From Channa striata (Eukaryota > Chordata > Actinopteri > Anabantiformes > Channidae), in assembly GCA_033026295.1 (NCBI GenBank), contig CM065182.1:8060001-8124000 (forward strand): a stretch of DNA of 64,000 nt, in the 5' to 3' direction. A program made the translations under genes and the position numbers. Below the pieces are notes generated by a model that saw only the letters and a program-made list of their open reading frames with translations, was not told the origin of the DNA and did no database searches. This document shows, in pieces, positions 37,701-50,707 of the stretch; positions within the stretch are counted from its first letter, which is position 1; each line of letters begins with the position of its first letter.

Positions 37701-40700
37701 ACAGATTTGTGAAAAGTCTGAAAAAGCTCTTGTATCCATATTTAATAATTAATAATTCTAATTGAAAGTATAGAAAATGTAGAGATTAGTTTTTTAGCAC
37801 ATGCAGTTTTTTTTTATTGTACCTTATTCATTCCTACTGGAGGTTCAGTCCTGGGTAAATGTCAGACAGGGATACAAAAAAAGTCACATCCATTCTCTTA
37901 ATTTCAATCAAACACACTATGTAGTAGTATATTACTTATTTCTGGTTTTACCTTGATAACTGTATGCTTATGTCATTTTGTAAAGTTGTTGACATGTTCC
38001 TTTCTTTTCACAAAAGGTTTAATGACATCCATGTGCCCATCAGACTAGAGTGTGTGAAGTTTGCCAGCCACTGTCTCATGAACCACCCAGACCTGGCCAA
38101 AGACCTTACAGGTAAATCAGCCGAAATGGATGCAATCAGTGTTGCTATTGTATGAGTGTTTAGCGCTGCCACTTCAAGGGCCAGAGGGTCCCTGGTTTGA
38201 ATCCACCTGCCAGCTGTGGCCTTTATTTTGGACCCTGTTATAGCCAAGTCCAGTCTGTGTATGTCTCTGTGTTGGCGATGGATAGAACTATCCAGGGTGT
38301 ACCCCGCCTTTCGCCCAGTGACAGCTGGAATAGGCTTCAGCCCCATGTGACCTGATAATGTCAGATATCCCACCTGTTTGGATGTGTTTACATACAATAC
38401 AGTGATGCTCAATGGCTTTTTTTTCTCATGTCTCTTATTTGTTTGTGTTTTCTGTCCTTAGAGTATTTAAGGGTCAGATCCCATGACCCAGAGGAGGCCA
38501 TCCGCCATGATGTCATAGTCTCCATTGTAACTGCTGCCAAGAAAGACCTGTCTCTAGTCAACGATTCCTTGCTCAATATTGTAAAGGAGAGGACCTTGGA
38601 CAAGAGAGTAAGTGTTCAAATTTTGTGAAAGTTAGGAAGTGTCACTGTGTTTCCCTACAGCTTTTCAGTGTGTTGTATAGAGGGGATGATGATTTTTTTT
38701 TTTAAACTTACTATTACTGTTGACTTTAAACAACAGCTCTTGGTGGTTAGTATTTGAACACTACCACATGTATTTTTCTCTGAGGGAGAACCTGCCTCTC
38801 TTGTCCAACACTCCAACTTTGGATACAGAACAACAGAATGTGGTTTGTTTACATAATTTGTCCATCCTATTGTACTTATTTCAGGGAAAAAAACTGCTGT
38901 TCATTCCTAAAAGATTGATTACAGTACATTGTAACTAATACATCCTATCAACACCATATTGAATTGTTTTGTTCTTTTCATAAACTGGAAATTTCCTATC
39001 ACCCTCCCTGGCAGTATGTCAATCTTTCTTTTTAAGCAATACAGTCAGTTGTCATCTGCTTTAACTAGATGTCATAAGAGGCAGTGGTCTCACAGTTATA
39101 TATTTTTTCGTCCATTATCAGTGGCGTGTACGTAAGGAAGCAATGATGGGCCTGGCATCAATCTACAGGAAGTACTCGCTGCAGGGAGAGGGAGGGAGGG
39201 AGGCCTCTAAACAGATTTCCTGGATCAAAGACAAGCTGCTCCATATTTACTACCAGAACAGCATTGATGACAGGTTGGTGTGTATGTGTCTCTGTTATTC
39301 TAAAATTGGAGCAAAATCGAATGATGAAACTTTTTGAGTTCCTTAGAGAAGTTGTTCGTGTTCACAGTAGCAAATTCATATTTTTAGTTCGGCAGTTTCT
39401 CAGTTGAAAATTGGAAAACTATAGAAGATACCCATGTGATCATCTACTGTAGCTTCAGGGCAACAGAATATAAATCAGTCACAGCTGTTTTATAAGGCAA
39501 GATTCTTTTGTGTATCTATAACCATAAACACAAACACACACACACACATATAGATAAAGAAAGAGATTAAAAAAAAAAACACACTCTTACTGAAGCAGCC
39601 GGACAGGACACTGCAGCATTACTCGCTTCACTTTATTGCTGGTGCACTTACAGTAACTGTGAAGGGGTTGTTGACAGCCATTCAGTGAAATGTCACTTGC
39701 TGACATGGTAGAGGAGCCAGTTAAGGCAAAGGCAAAAACTAAATGACAAAATGCCCAACAAATGCACAAAACCCAATGGTGTCAGATCTAACTGCAGAAG
39801 AGTGTCTTGGAGATGTAGTTACATTTAGAATGGCTGTGCTGTGGGGGCGCCCTTCTGCTGCCAACAAGAAAAGTCACTACTGCGTCAGGCAGATGTTTAG
39901 TATATGAATATGTGGAACTGTATTAAAGTAAAGCAGGAACCATAAAAACATGCATTTGCAGCAGATGCTCTCTTACAACGTCTGAAATTAATTTATCCAA
40001 ATAATAAAAGTTTTGTATATGCCCTGTTTTGTTTTTTTGTTTTCAGGCGTTGTCCCAAACTTTTCATAGGCGATCATACCAGGCCACATAGATTTCTTAT
40101 GATGAAATCTAATGCTGGACACTAATAGGGACAAACAGTTATGTTTAGCTGAAGGTTCTTTATTTTTCGGTAATTAAAATCTTTACCTTGTGCACAGGTT
40201 GCTAGTGGAGAGGGTCTTTGCCCAGTACATGGTTCCTCACAACCTGGAAACCTCTGAGAGGATGAAGTGTCTTTATTATCTGTATGCCACTCTCGACACA
40301 AATGCTGTCAAGTAAGTTTTTTCCCTCATTCTGACAATATACACATAAAAAAGATCCTGTTTGTTGTGTAAAAGTGAGGATTTGGAAAAGAATGTGATGC
40401 TCTGTTGACTAGACGTTCAGAGGATGGCCTTTTTTATTTATACATTTGTCTTACTACCTCCTCCTAATTAATTGTTTTTAATGTTAACTTTTGTCTGTTC
40501 CTTCTCCGTTACTCTCAGAGCTTTGAATGAGATGTGGAAGTGCCAGAATCTGCTCAGACATCATGTCAAAGACTTGTTAGACTTGATCAAAAAACCCAAG
40601 GTAAGTTACACATTTAAAAGAATACCAATATTCTTGCTTCATTTTTCCAAACAATTTTTAATTCATTGTATTGTTTGTCTGTCTGCTGTAGTCTGAAGCA

Positions 40701-43700
40701 ACCAACAAAGCTGTATTCGCCAAAGTCATGGTGATAACAAGTAAGAATTCTCACAAATGGACTGAGTTGCATTTATTATATCAAATTTGTGTGAAGTAGT
40801 TTGCATTACTAATTTGAACTGCCACGCTAGTTTAAAATGGGGAAAGAGAATTTAAATTCAAACGGCATAGCTGACACAAAGTGACCTCACCATATCCCAT
40901 GCAGACAACAGCTTTTAATTCTCTGTCTGCAGGGAACCTGCCAGACCCAGGCAAGGCTCAGGATTTTGTGAAGAAGCTGGCTCAGCTCCTGGATGATGAT
41001 GAGCGAATCAGAGATCAGCTGGAAACCTTGGTCAGCCCCTCCTGCTCCTGCAAGCAGGCTGAAGTCTGTGTGGTCAGTACTGATGTCTGTGCTTACGTTT
41101 ACAATATTTACAGTATTTAAAATATCCTAAAACACAACTGTCATCCCTCCACTGTTTTAGCCCTTTTCAAATGAAAACCTAGATAGAGATAAAGTAGGAT
41201 CAAATTTGTAGGTTTCTTAAACAGCTTCAGTCTGAATCTTTCCTGTTTTGCTGTAGCATCCAATTGGCACATTATCAGTGTCTTGAATTTGTGATGATCC
41301 ATTAGTGACTAGTTTTTAGTTTTACAGATCACTTTTTTTGTTTACAATGTCCCTAACCTAAAAACCTTATAACTATTAAAAAAAACTCTTTCATAATAAT
41401 TTACATTTATTTCATTTTTTGCATGTTTTCAGCGAGACATCACTAAAAAGCTCGGCAGCCCCAAACAGCCCAGCAATCCATTTCTGGAAATGGTCAAGTT
41501 TCTTCTAGAGAGGATTGCTCCTGTTCACATTGACACAGAGTCCATCAGGTAGGAATGGCTGCCTGTCATTGTACATCATATGAAGTACAAAGACCAGTCA
41601 TATTTGGTGGCATTATGCATTGCATTTTAAAAAATCTTTCTTTTTACTTTCTGTCATTGTCTATCAGTGCTTTGATAAAACAGGTCAACAAATCTATAGA
41701 TGGGACAGCTGATGATGAGGAGGAAGGTGTTCCCACTGAAGAGGCCATCAGAGCAGGACTAGAACTACTAAAGGTAAAAATACCATAAACAGAGAAACTC
41801 AAATGTCAGCTGGGTTCCTCTCTGCATTCGTTTTTTTGTTTTTTTAACAACATTAAAATTTGATGATGAAACTGTCACCCCTGCAGTTTTGCAAGAAGCA
41901 GCAGTCATTACATAACATGTTAATAATGTTATTAAAACCTAATCTAATTAGTGAGTTTATCATTATTGCCTTTTTTTGATTATCCAATAAAATGTCTTGC
42001 AATTCTTGGGTTTTTCCGGTGTTTGACCCCGTATTTTTCATTCTACACAGGTGCTGTCTTTCACGCATCCAGTTTCGTTCCACTCTGCAGAGACGTTTGA
42101 GTCTCTGTTGGGTTGTCTGAAGATGGATGATGAGAAGGTGGCAGAGGCTGCGCTGCAGATCTTCAAGAACACGGGCAGCAAGATGGAAGAAAGTTTCCCT
42201 CACATCAAAATGTATGTTCTGATATTTTGTATTATTTTTTAATTTTTCCCTGATGGGGATATTAATTTTCTAACTCACAGCAGGGTTTTTGCACCCACAC
42301 AAATATTCAGTTATACCTAGAGATCACTTTGGCTGTTTTATGTTTTGGACTGCAAAGTTTGCCTTCAGCACATAGAACTCTTGTGATTTATGATAAAACT
42401 CTGCTGATTGTTGTGTTCCCCCTGCCTGCTCCCCCAAGTGTTTTACTGCCGGTACTGCAGGCCAAAGCCAAGAGAGGCCCTCCTCGCCAGGCCAAGTATG
42501 CCATTCATTGCATCAACGCTATGTTCAGCAACAGAGACACACACTTCGCTCAAATCTTTGAGGTCAGTTAGTACCCCCCACCCTCACCCCCCTTTTTTTC
42601 TGTTTCATACACTGACTTTGAAGAAAAACGAAACTTTTCAGTCTCTGTTAAACAAATCCCACATGTTGTGGTTTGACAGTTTTTATATTTAATGTGTTCT
42701 TTCAATTCAGGCTGCCTATTTTTGTAAAATATTAAGATACTGTAAAAAGAAACCCTCCTGATGTTATTTTAGCATTAACCCTATGTTCAATAAGTAAATC
42801 AATCCCAAATGAAATAATAATTTTCCATAGTATTAAATCAGGAGGTCATCCCCTCTTTCAAACTGAAAACTCCTGTCAATGAATTTTTTTGTGTTTGTGT
42901 TTCTCCAGCCCTTACACAAAGGTCTGGACCCTGCTAATCTGGAACAGCTTATTACTCCTTTGACCACCCTGGGTCACCTGGCTCAGCTGGCTCCAGAACA
43001 GTTTGCTGCACCGCTAAAATCTTTAGTCGCCAACTTCATCGTAAAGGATCTGCTCATGAATGACAGGGTACACACATATACACATGTTGAGCTCTTTTTG
43101 TCAGTCAGAAGTATTTGATTATTTTCAGTTTTATGATCAGCATATTTGCTCTCTTTCCATTTGCTGTGAAGTAGGACTGACTGTAATATTTGTTATGTCT
43201 GTAGATTCCAGGAAAGAAAACGACCAAACTTTGGGTTCCTGATGACGAAGTGTCCCCAGAGACCCAGGCCAAGGTCAGCAGTGAACCTGGATGTATCTCT
43301 GTTTAAGCCATGCCTGTTTAATCCACTGCTGTATATATTGATCTGACTGAGACAAACTTTGTAGGAGACATGTCCATTTAATTTGAATGTTTCCCCCCTC
43401 AAATTAGATCCAGGGCATAAAGTTGATGGTGAGGTGGTTACTTGGAGTCAAGAACAACCAGAGCAAATCAGGAAACTCCACCCTGAGGATGCTTACTGCA
43501 ATTCTACACAGTGATGGAGACCTAACTGAGCAGGGCAGGATGGGGTAAATAACCAAGCCCATACTTTTATTTTATTACCTGTTTTTAGGGAAAAAGGCTT
43601 TTCTACAAGATCACTACTCAAAAAAAGGTAGTGATCTTGTAATTTCACCTGTAGGATTGAATTTTAATTGTAATTGTGGACATTGGATGATGTTTGTGCA

Positions 43701-46700
43701 CATATAAATACATTTTTGTTTCCTCATCACCAGTAAACCTGACATGTCGAGGCTGCGGCTAGCAGCAGCATGTGCCTTACTGAAGCTGGCACAGGAGCCC
43801 TGCTATCACGAAATAATCACACTGGAGCAGTATCAGCTCTGTGCTCTCGTCATCAATGTAAGAACCCGCACGTCACAGGTTTTGATTTCGGCTAGTTTTA
43901 AAATGATGTACCAGCATCAGATTTAATTTTCTCTTCAACACCCAGCTTTACTCTACTTTTGCATCTCCTCCTCGTATTTTTCTGAATCATTTCATCATCC
44001 ATTTCGTCCTTGTAATCATCATTTGCCATTATTTGCGGTCTAGGATGAGTGTTACCAGGTGCGGCAGTGTTTTTCCCAGAAGCTTCACCGGGGCCTGTGC
44101 CGCCTCCGTCTGCCATTGGAATACATGGCGGTGTTTGCTTTGTGTGCCAAGGACCCTGTTAAAGAAAGGAGGGCTCACGCTCGGCAGTGTCTGGTGAAAA
44201 ACGTCAACATACGCAGAGAGTACCTCAAACAGCACGCTGCCATCAGCGGTAAAGAGCCTGAACAAACATACGAAACCTTTCGGAGGATATTTAACCACAG
44301 TTTTTCTTTTTTTTTTACTCCTTTTTATAATATGTATATAGACAGTTTGTTTTATTAATTATGGATTGTGAATTAAGTTCCTTTTTTATTTGAGACTTTT
44401 ATAGTTTTGCAATTTTTTGTAGGCACTAAAGATAATGTGAGGACGCTTTCCAAATAGTCCTATAAGTCCTTTTATATTTCTCAAACAAATAAAAGCACAA
44501 TAAAAACAATAAATCAGTGCTATATTGTTTACCACTTTGGTCTCAAAGATGCTTGGAACATCAGTCCTTCTGTGGATGTAATCTTCCCTAGTGTCTTGTC
44601 TCTTGTAATCCCAAACTGGTTGAGTGTTATTGAGATAAGGACTCAGTTTTTAGGCACTGACATGTCCCTGAATCAAATCAATCTTCTTCAAGTGTGTAGT
44701 ATTAAAAGTATTCAAAGTTAAGGATGAACATAAGTAGTATGTCAGAAAGAATGTTCATAAATTGCTATCCTTATAGTCCACGTCAGTGCATATGGTGGTA
44801 ATCATGAGCACTGATGTGATGAGGTGACATTGTTGTAATGTTTACATCCTGTGCACCAACAGACAAGCTGTTCTCTCTGCTGCCGGAGTATGTGGTGCCC
44901 TACACCATCCACCTTCTGGCACATGACCCAGACTACATCAAAGTGCAAGACATTGAGCAGCTCAAAGAAATAAAAGAGTAAGTAAAGCAAGTTTTACATT
45001 AGTCATATTATTTGGTGTAATGCAGCTACTGTATGTTGCCTATGAAAAAACACAAAGACACCAAGAGAATATAAATATTTTTACTACTATTATTCATAAA
45101 ATATAGCAGTAACAGAGTGTTTTATGAAAAATGCTAAAAGCATATAGCACTGTTGATGTCAAACTTCCCCCCTGTTCAGGGCTCTGTGGTTTGTTCTTGA
45201 GATTATCATGGCCAAGAATGAGAACAACAGCCATGCCTTTATAAGGAAGATGGTGGAGAACATCAAACAGGCGAAAGATGCGCAGGCCCCCAATGATCCC
45301 AAAACCAATGAGGTATCGTTTAATCTTCAAGTTTACATACACAGATATATAAACTGACATGTGGAGCACCACCCTGCTGACCAGGCTTTTGTCTTTTCTT
45401 GTATAGAAGCTCTACACAGTGTGTGACGTAGCCATGCACATTATCATGTCAAAAAGCACCACCTACAGCTTGGAGTCCCCAAAAGACCCCGTGCTGCCCT
45501 CTGGTTTCTTCACCAAACCCGACAAGGTTGGCATCTGCACCCAAAAGCATCCATTCTTATTTTAAGCAAAGTGATGTTTTGGTGTTTCAGCAGAGAACAA
45601 AGCTTTAAATAATAATTTTTGTTTTATTCTAGATTGTTGTTGTTGTTGTTCTCTTGTTGCCAAAATGCTTTATTAACAGATACAACTCCTGTGTTTCAGA
45701 ATTTCAGCAACACAAAAAACTATCTCCCCCCAGAGATGAAGGCATTCTTTACTCCAGGAAGGTAAGTTCAATCAAACCTCTGAAATTGTGATCAAATTCT
45801 GGATTTTGTAGAACACACGTCACACTCTGCCCTTGTCATTTCTTTTGTCCCTCCTCTTCAAGCCAAAATCAGCGAACATCTTAGGTGCAGTAAACAAACC
45901 GCTGTCATCTGCGGGGAAACAGCTCCAGAGTAAAGCTCTTCGAATGGAGACTGTCAGCAACGACAACTCTTCATCCAACCCAGGCTCTCCGCAGCGCAGC
46001 AAGACCAGGTACAAGACCATTTGATGTTCAAGCCTTTGTAGAATGTACTCTTAATCTAATCTGATTACCAAATGAAAAGTAATGAGAGTTGAGTTGAGAC
46101 ATTCAACGAGATGCTCATTGACCTCTGTGACCTTTATTTCTCATTTTGCATCTTCCTTGTGTTTCTGTGTTCATGTATAACATATTAAAAATTAATATTT
46201 ACTGTTTTAGGCACGACAGCACTGAAATGGATCACAGCGAAAATGAGGATATCAGCCTAAAAAGAGCAGACAGCACTGACAAGGTATAAAAGCTTCTTTA
46301 AAGATTATTTTTGCAGTGATGAGCCATCACAGTAGAGTCTGTCAGACCTTGTATGTCAATATCTGAAAAGCATCGTCACTGATCACGCTGAGAAATGTCA
46401 TGTTCAGTTACTATTATATAGTATTACATTTCCTTAATCAGTGCTATGAGTGCATGAATGAACAGAAACTGAGACACAATAGCCTAAGAGGAGAAGAAAC
46501 GACTGTGTTGCTATGATTCAGCTGAGTGTTGCCAGTTATAAACTCTTGTTCTTCTGTGTTTTGGTTCTACTGTGCAAACACCAGCTGGATTTATTTCACG
46601 ATAGGTTAAGCAAGTACATGTTGTGTATATCCGTATCAGAAAGTCTCTACACGCCTGCCGCATCAACTTTGTGTTCCGCATCAGTGTAGTTGAGTGTTTT

Positions 46701-48316
46701 TGTCATTTAAAGAAGTTTATAACAAGGTTCTTCAACCTCAAATATTCCAGTATGTAGTAGTATTTATAAGTACGTTTTAGCTTGTATTCCACAATCATTG
46801 ATTTTTGAATGACAGGTTTTATCTATACGCAGTAAAACTGTTGGTCCTCTGTAGAACAACATTTCTTCTTTCTTTTATAGGAAATAGAAAAACCTCGTGG
46901 CCGCAAGCGAGGCGTGACCTCAAGTGATGACCAGGACAGCAAGCCAAAGCGTGGACGCAAGAAGGCGGCAGCCAACACCACCTCAGCGGCCGAATCAGAG
47001 GATCAGTGGGACGAGGACAATCGGCCAGAAGACGAACAGAACAGCCCGCCAAAAAAAGGACGCAGGGGACGGCCTCCAAAGTCCAGTACCACTAGTCAGG
47101 ATACACCCTCTAAAGGGAAGAGAGGGCGAAAGAAAGCAGCTCCACCACCAGAGGAAGAGCTGGAGGAGGAGGAGGACGAAGAGGAGAGGATGGAGGAGGA
47201 AGCAGAAGATGAGGAAGAAGAGGATGACAGAAGTAGTGAAAATATGGAGGTGAAGGCCAAGGGAGGAAGGCAAGCCCGGGCGTCACGGCGATCACAAGGG
47301 TAAGAAACGAAGAGCCTCCCTGCGTCAAATAACTTTTAGCACTGAAGATTTCTTTCAGCAAGATTTTTGACTCTGTGTGTGTGTGTGTGTTCAGCAGCTC
47401 AGAATCAGAGTCGACACCGCAGAAGAGGAGAGGACGTCCACCCAAATCAGCTCAGCCACCTGCCAAGAAACCAGCGTAAGATGCTCAGTAGCTTTGTGAT
47501 CATCCAGACGTTTTTATAAACTTTATCACAAATTTGTGGTTCATAAAGAGATTTTTGTGTAAACGTTTGCTGGAGATAGCATAAGGAAGCTTTCCATACT
47601 TTCCTATGTTATGTTGAGGGTTAGGATTCCATACAAATGTTCCGTTCATTATCAGAAGAAGCAAAAATGGTAAAAGGAAATGTAAAACAAACTCTAATTT
47701 CTGATTAAGGAACTTTTGCTCAGGCTATCTGAGGTTCAAAAGCTTTTAGGATTTTGGTTGTTGTGGCTATGATACATTGTTATGGCTGTTAAATGTGTTG
47801 CCAAGTCACACTCACATCAATTACACATATTTGGCTTGTGATTGGTTTAGATTACTCATTATACAGCAGAACTTCATTTTACCGCCCAGTCTATCAAGAT
47901 TTCATCCACCAGAGTTTTTTAGCAACATTTGGCTCCTGTTTGGTGGCATTTTGAAAATCACAAAATGCCAGACTGCAGCATTTAGCGCTGCCTGTGTGGG
48001 AGGTAGAGATGTGCTACTGTTTCTGCATTAAGCAACGTCTTCCAGTTACATGTTGAAGCTTTCTGACCCCGTGTATATATCCTCTGCGATGTCTAGTCGT
48101 GGTGGAAGATCGAAGGCAGCTGCTGCGAAAGATGAATCCGAGGAAGAAGATGAAGAAGAGGAGGAGGAACAGGAGGATGAGCCAACACCGAAGGTACCAA
48201 AAGCATTAGATGATTTGTGAGAAGAGCTCATGTTCCTCTAAAAGGGTTTTTACATTTTTTGTTTTTTGTTTTTTCCTCTCCAGGGTCGTAAGAAGGCGGC
48301 AGGAAGAAGAAGATGA
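31714..48316 (+). CDS. pds5b: PDS5B, cohesin-associated factor, 34 coding exons
   Basis: PDS5B is a HEAT-repeat protein that binds cohesin with WAPL and sororin and controls release and maintenance of sister-chromatid cohesion. The start MAHSKARAADGKVTYPPGVKEISDK, with KELYLNLALHLASDFFLKHP in the next exon, is PDS5B-type and not PDS5A-type. The HEAT body is nearly identical to mammalian PDS5B throughout. The C-terminal tail (exon 46881-47299 onward) has basic AT-hook-like cores KRGRKK, RRGRPPK, KRGRKK and RRGRPPK in Lys/Glu-rich sequence and ends GRKKAAGRRR. Total length is about 1406 residues against about 1447 in human. The ATG has A at -3 and G at +4. Exon lengths sum to 4220, one short of a multiple of three: the junction between exons 45700-45761 and 45863-46008 is one base out of phase, where mammals have GKPK. 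All other junctions agree. Confidence 0.95.
33255..33450. repeat. Teleost interspersed repeat with TTAGG-like core (PDS5B intron)
   Basis: The stretch starts with attgaggacat, has a core of ttaggattaggatta and gttagggttaggc, then agttgtgatgttagg, tgcattgtgtcaatga, and ends tcctcac. The gaggac and gtcctc-like ends are inverted. I recognise this pattern as a common fish repeat that often ends in a GT run. It is non-coding although a reading frame stays open across it. Confidence 0.55.
38160..38350 (+). repeat. Degenerate tRNA-derived SINE in a PDS5B intron
   Basis: The sequence agcgctgccacttcaaggg, then agagggtccctggtttgaatcc (a box-B-like tRNA segment), is followed by the typical fish SINE body: tctctgtgttggcgatgg, atccagggtgtaccccgcct, ttcgcccagtgacagctgg and aataggcttcagcccc. 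The box A region is poor, so this is a relic and not a tRNA gene. Confidence 0.7.
39530..39552. repeat. (CA)n microsatellite
   Basis: A short CA run lies in a PDS5B intron, followed at 39565 by an A run. No other content is seen in the intron 39274-40197. Confidence 0.6.
43604..43641. repeat. Perfect 14-bp inverted repeat in a PDS5B intron
   Basis: tacaagatcactac (43604-43617) pairs perfectly with gtagtgatcttgta (43628-43641) around a 10-base A-rich loop. It lies 60 bases after the donor at 43545. It could be a small transposon footprint or an intronic RNA hairpin. Confidence 0.75.
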
Positions 48317-49515
48317 GCTAAAACTATGGGAGACAAATGAAGATGCCATGTCTTCTGTAATGTCGTGGAAGAATGATGTAGGAAAGAAAATATGGACATT
48401 GAACTTTTTAAACTTTTCATACGCCGACGCTCCTACTATTACACAAATTCACACACTTGCATATACCACATGCACACTACATCAGTACATCCGTATCTTC
48501 AGCTGTGGTTTGTTGCATTGTGTTGCATTGTGATAATGTTCGCCACATTAAGTAGAAATCGTTTTAACAGGAAAATCAACAAAAAAAAAGATCACACTTG
48601 TAAATAGTCTCTTATGTCTGTTTCATGTTCTGTTGTTGTGTTTGATGCTGACTGGGGGGATGCTGTAAAGCTTTTACCTGCCAATATTATTATTATTATT
48701 ATTGTTATTGTTATTAAAGCGTTCCCATAATGCTATATTGCTTATCAATCTTCCCTCTCTCAATTTTCAAAACTGAAAGAGATTAACCATCTTTTTTGTG
48801 GCGTTAACTGTCATTTTACTTCAACAAAAACTTACATTTTTGTTTACAGCTCTGTATAATAATACCTTTTTTTACCATGAATTAAAAATGGATGAAAAAA
48901 GTCAGAAACCTGTCCAAATGTAGAGTTGCCTCCAGAAAAGACTAGAGTGTGTGTGTCTCCTTTTTAGGTTTGTACTTACTGGTAGAGAGAAGTCCTGAGC
49001 AGCTGTGGTTGTAGTGCGGTGTCACTGCTAAGTTCAAGTTGGCTTCACATCCACCCAGTCAGATCCTCTGTTGTATCAATATAATTCTCTACAAAACTGA
49101 ACATGCTTGAGTTCTCTTTATTTCACTTTGGCCTCTGGAGTTAGCGGGTCTACTTGTCATGAAAATCAGCTGTTTGTATGACTTGTATGTTAACTGGGGG
49201 GGTTGACATATTTGTTTTTGTCATGGCTAAGCTTCCTTTATATTCTACTGGCGGAAATTGATGTGCAAAAACAAATGCCAGTGATCGAGAAGTGTTAACG
49301 TGGTGCATCTTTCTTATCTGTTGAGTTCATTCATGGTAAAAGTTACTGGTTTGCACGAGACATCACTCAAAATGTTCAATGTAGGTGAAGGCAAATCCGT
49401 TCTGGACCTGTGACTACCTGAAGTGTGCACAGCGTCGTGTGTAGGACAGTCCAGGTTGTGCTGTCAGGGCTGCAAAGCATCACTGTGACGTTCCTCCTGT
49501 AGTATTAATGCTGTA
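48317..49515 (+). other. pds5b: PDS5B 3'UTR and downstream flank
   Basis: ATTAAA signals occur at 48713-48718, just after a short ATT repeat, and at 48881-48886. The transcript probably ends within about 600 bases of the stop. No coding exon is seen up to the transposon relic at 49519. Confidence 0.5.
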
Positions 49516-49518
49516 TGT

Positions 49519-50655
49519 ACAGTTCCAAAAGTATTCGGACTCCGGCTTTTTGTTATGTTGCAGCCTGATACAGTTCAAATTCATGTTTGTTTTTTTTAAC
49601 TTTATCTACACTCTGTACCTGAAAATAAATTGAAAACCGAATTTTAGAAATGTCTTGAGTTTATTCAGCACTATGTTGAAGGACCTTTGGCAGAAATTAC
49701 AGCTGTGATTCTCTTTGGGGATGATGCAACAGGCTTTGCACACCTGGATTGTGGGATTTTCTGCCATTCTTCTTGGCATTTCCTCTGCAGTTAGGTTAGA
49801 TTGGGACGGTGGACAGACATTTTCAGGTCTCGCGTCTCCTGATGTTCGCTAGGGTTCAAGGTGGGGCTTTGGCTGGGACATTCACAGAATTGTCCCCAAA
49901 CCACCTCTGTGTTGTCTTTGATGTGTTCGTTGGATTGTTGTCGTGAACTCGGAGGTTCTGAGCGCTGTGAAACAGCTTTTTCCTTTACCCCATTCAGCCT
50001 TCCCTTAACTGGGACCAGTCTCCCAGCCCCTGCTGCTGACGGCACCATTCTTACTGTTGGGGTTGTATCAGGCAGGTGATGAGCGGTGCCTGGTTTCCTC
50101 CAGATGACTCTTGAGAGTCCTTTAGGGCCACTCGTCCTGGAACTTTATCCCGTCTTCACACTCAGAGATCTCAGAGTGATCATCAGGTTCTTGGTCACGT
50201 TTTTAAGACCCTTCTTAGTTAGAGAAGGGACTTCCATAGATCTGTGATTTACAACAGTCTGGTTTCTGATCTCTGCAGGCGGTTTCTTTGACCTCGTGGC
50301 TTTTGCTCTGATTCAGCATGTCAGCTGGGAGGCCTGTAGACAGGTCTGTGCCTTTCCGAATCATTTCCAGTCAATTGAATATACCAGAGGTGCCCTCAAG
50401 TCAGGTGTACTAACAAACCAGCACCAGCTAAGAGAAACAGGCATCAACTGAGCTAAATTTCAAGTGTTGTTCCAAATCATCTAAATACTTATGTGGTATG
50501 TACATTTTTCCTCTTTCATTCGTTTACAAACTTCTTTAAAATTCTGTTTTCACTTTGACATCATTGGGTCCTGAGTGCAGACGAATGAGAAAATCTATTT
50601 GAATGAGTGTAGTATCAGCAATGTAACAAACTGTGAACTTTCTAAGTCCACTGGG
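49519..50655 (-). mobile_element. Decayed Tc1-like DNA transposon
   Basis: The left end cagttccaaaagtattcgga, then ttttgttatgttgcagcct, is the terminal sequence of a well-known fish Tc1-like family. The right end has the matching cataacaaa-type sequence before a G-rich tract. On the minus strand, remains of the transposase DDE region are readable, such as SAAGAGRLVPVKGRLNG and CPSQSPTLNPSEH. They correspond to the family's SAAGTGRLV and WPSQSPDLNPIEH. The reading frame is broken in several places and the element is dead. Confidence 0.8.
49791..50048 (-). pseudogene. Tc1 transposase fragment
   Basis: An 86-codon open stretch inside the Tc1 relic covers part of the catalytic domain around the SQSPTLNPSEH segment; the last catalytic Glu is kept there. 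The usual QQDND motif region is replaced by diverged sequence. It is not expected to be functional. Confidence 0.65.
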
Positions 50656-50707
50656 GGTGGGGGTGGGGGTGGGGGTGGGGGTGGGGGTGGGGGTGGGGGG
50701 GGGGTGG
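50653..50707. repeat. (GGGGGT)n tract at the Tc1 edge
   Basis: About nine units of GGGGGT, slightly interrupted at the right end. It begins where the Tc1 terminal repeat (aaggggtctgaata in the family) should end, so it probably grew from that sequence. Runs of five G with one-base spacers are strong G-quadruplex candidates on the + strand. Confidence 0.85.

Larger units (their letters stand above)
31694..48316 (+). other. pds5b: PDS5B exon map
   Basis: Exons: 31694-31821 (ATG at 31714), 32194-32397, 32816-32902, 34549-34646, 35528-35654, 36030-36110, 36698-36838, 37575-37690, 38017-38111, 38462-38607, 39122-39273, 40198-40311, 40519-40600, 40692-40740, 40933-41072, 41433-41548, 41668-41773, 42051-42211, 42439-42562, 42909-43067, 43205-43273, 43408-43544, 43734-43857, 44044-44248, 44863-44977, 45180-45312, 45407-45526, 45700-45761, 45863-46008, 46211-46283, 46881-47299, 47395-47475, 48097-48193, 48284-48316. 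Each has GT-AG borders. The intron 26303-31693 (5.4 kb) shows no other gene. Confidence 0.88.

Noticed and set aside
38160..38240. Possible tRNA gene (box-B-like ggtttgaatcc)
   Set aside because: The cloverleaf and box A are missing and the rest matches a tRNA-derived SINE body.
49791..50048. Active Tc1 transposase
   Set aside because: The frame is broken and catalytic sequence is diverged; only fragments remain.
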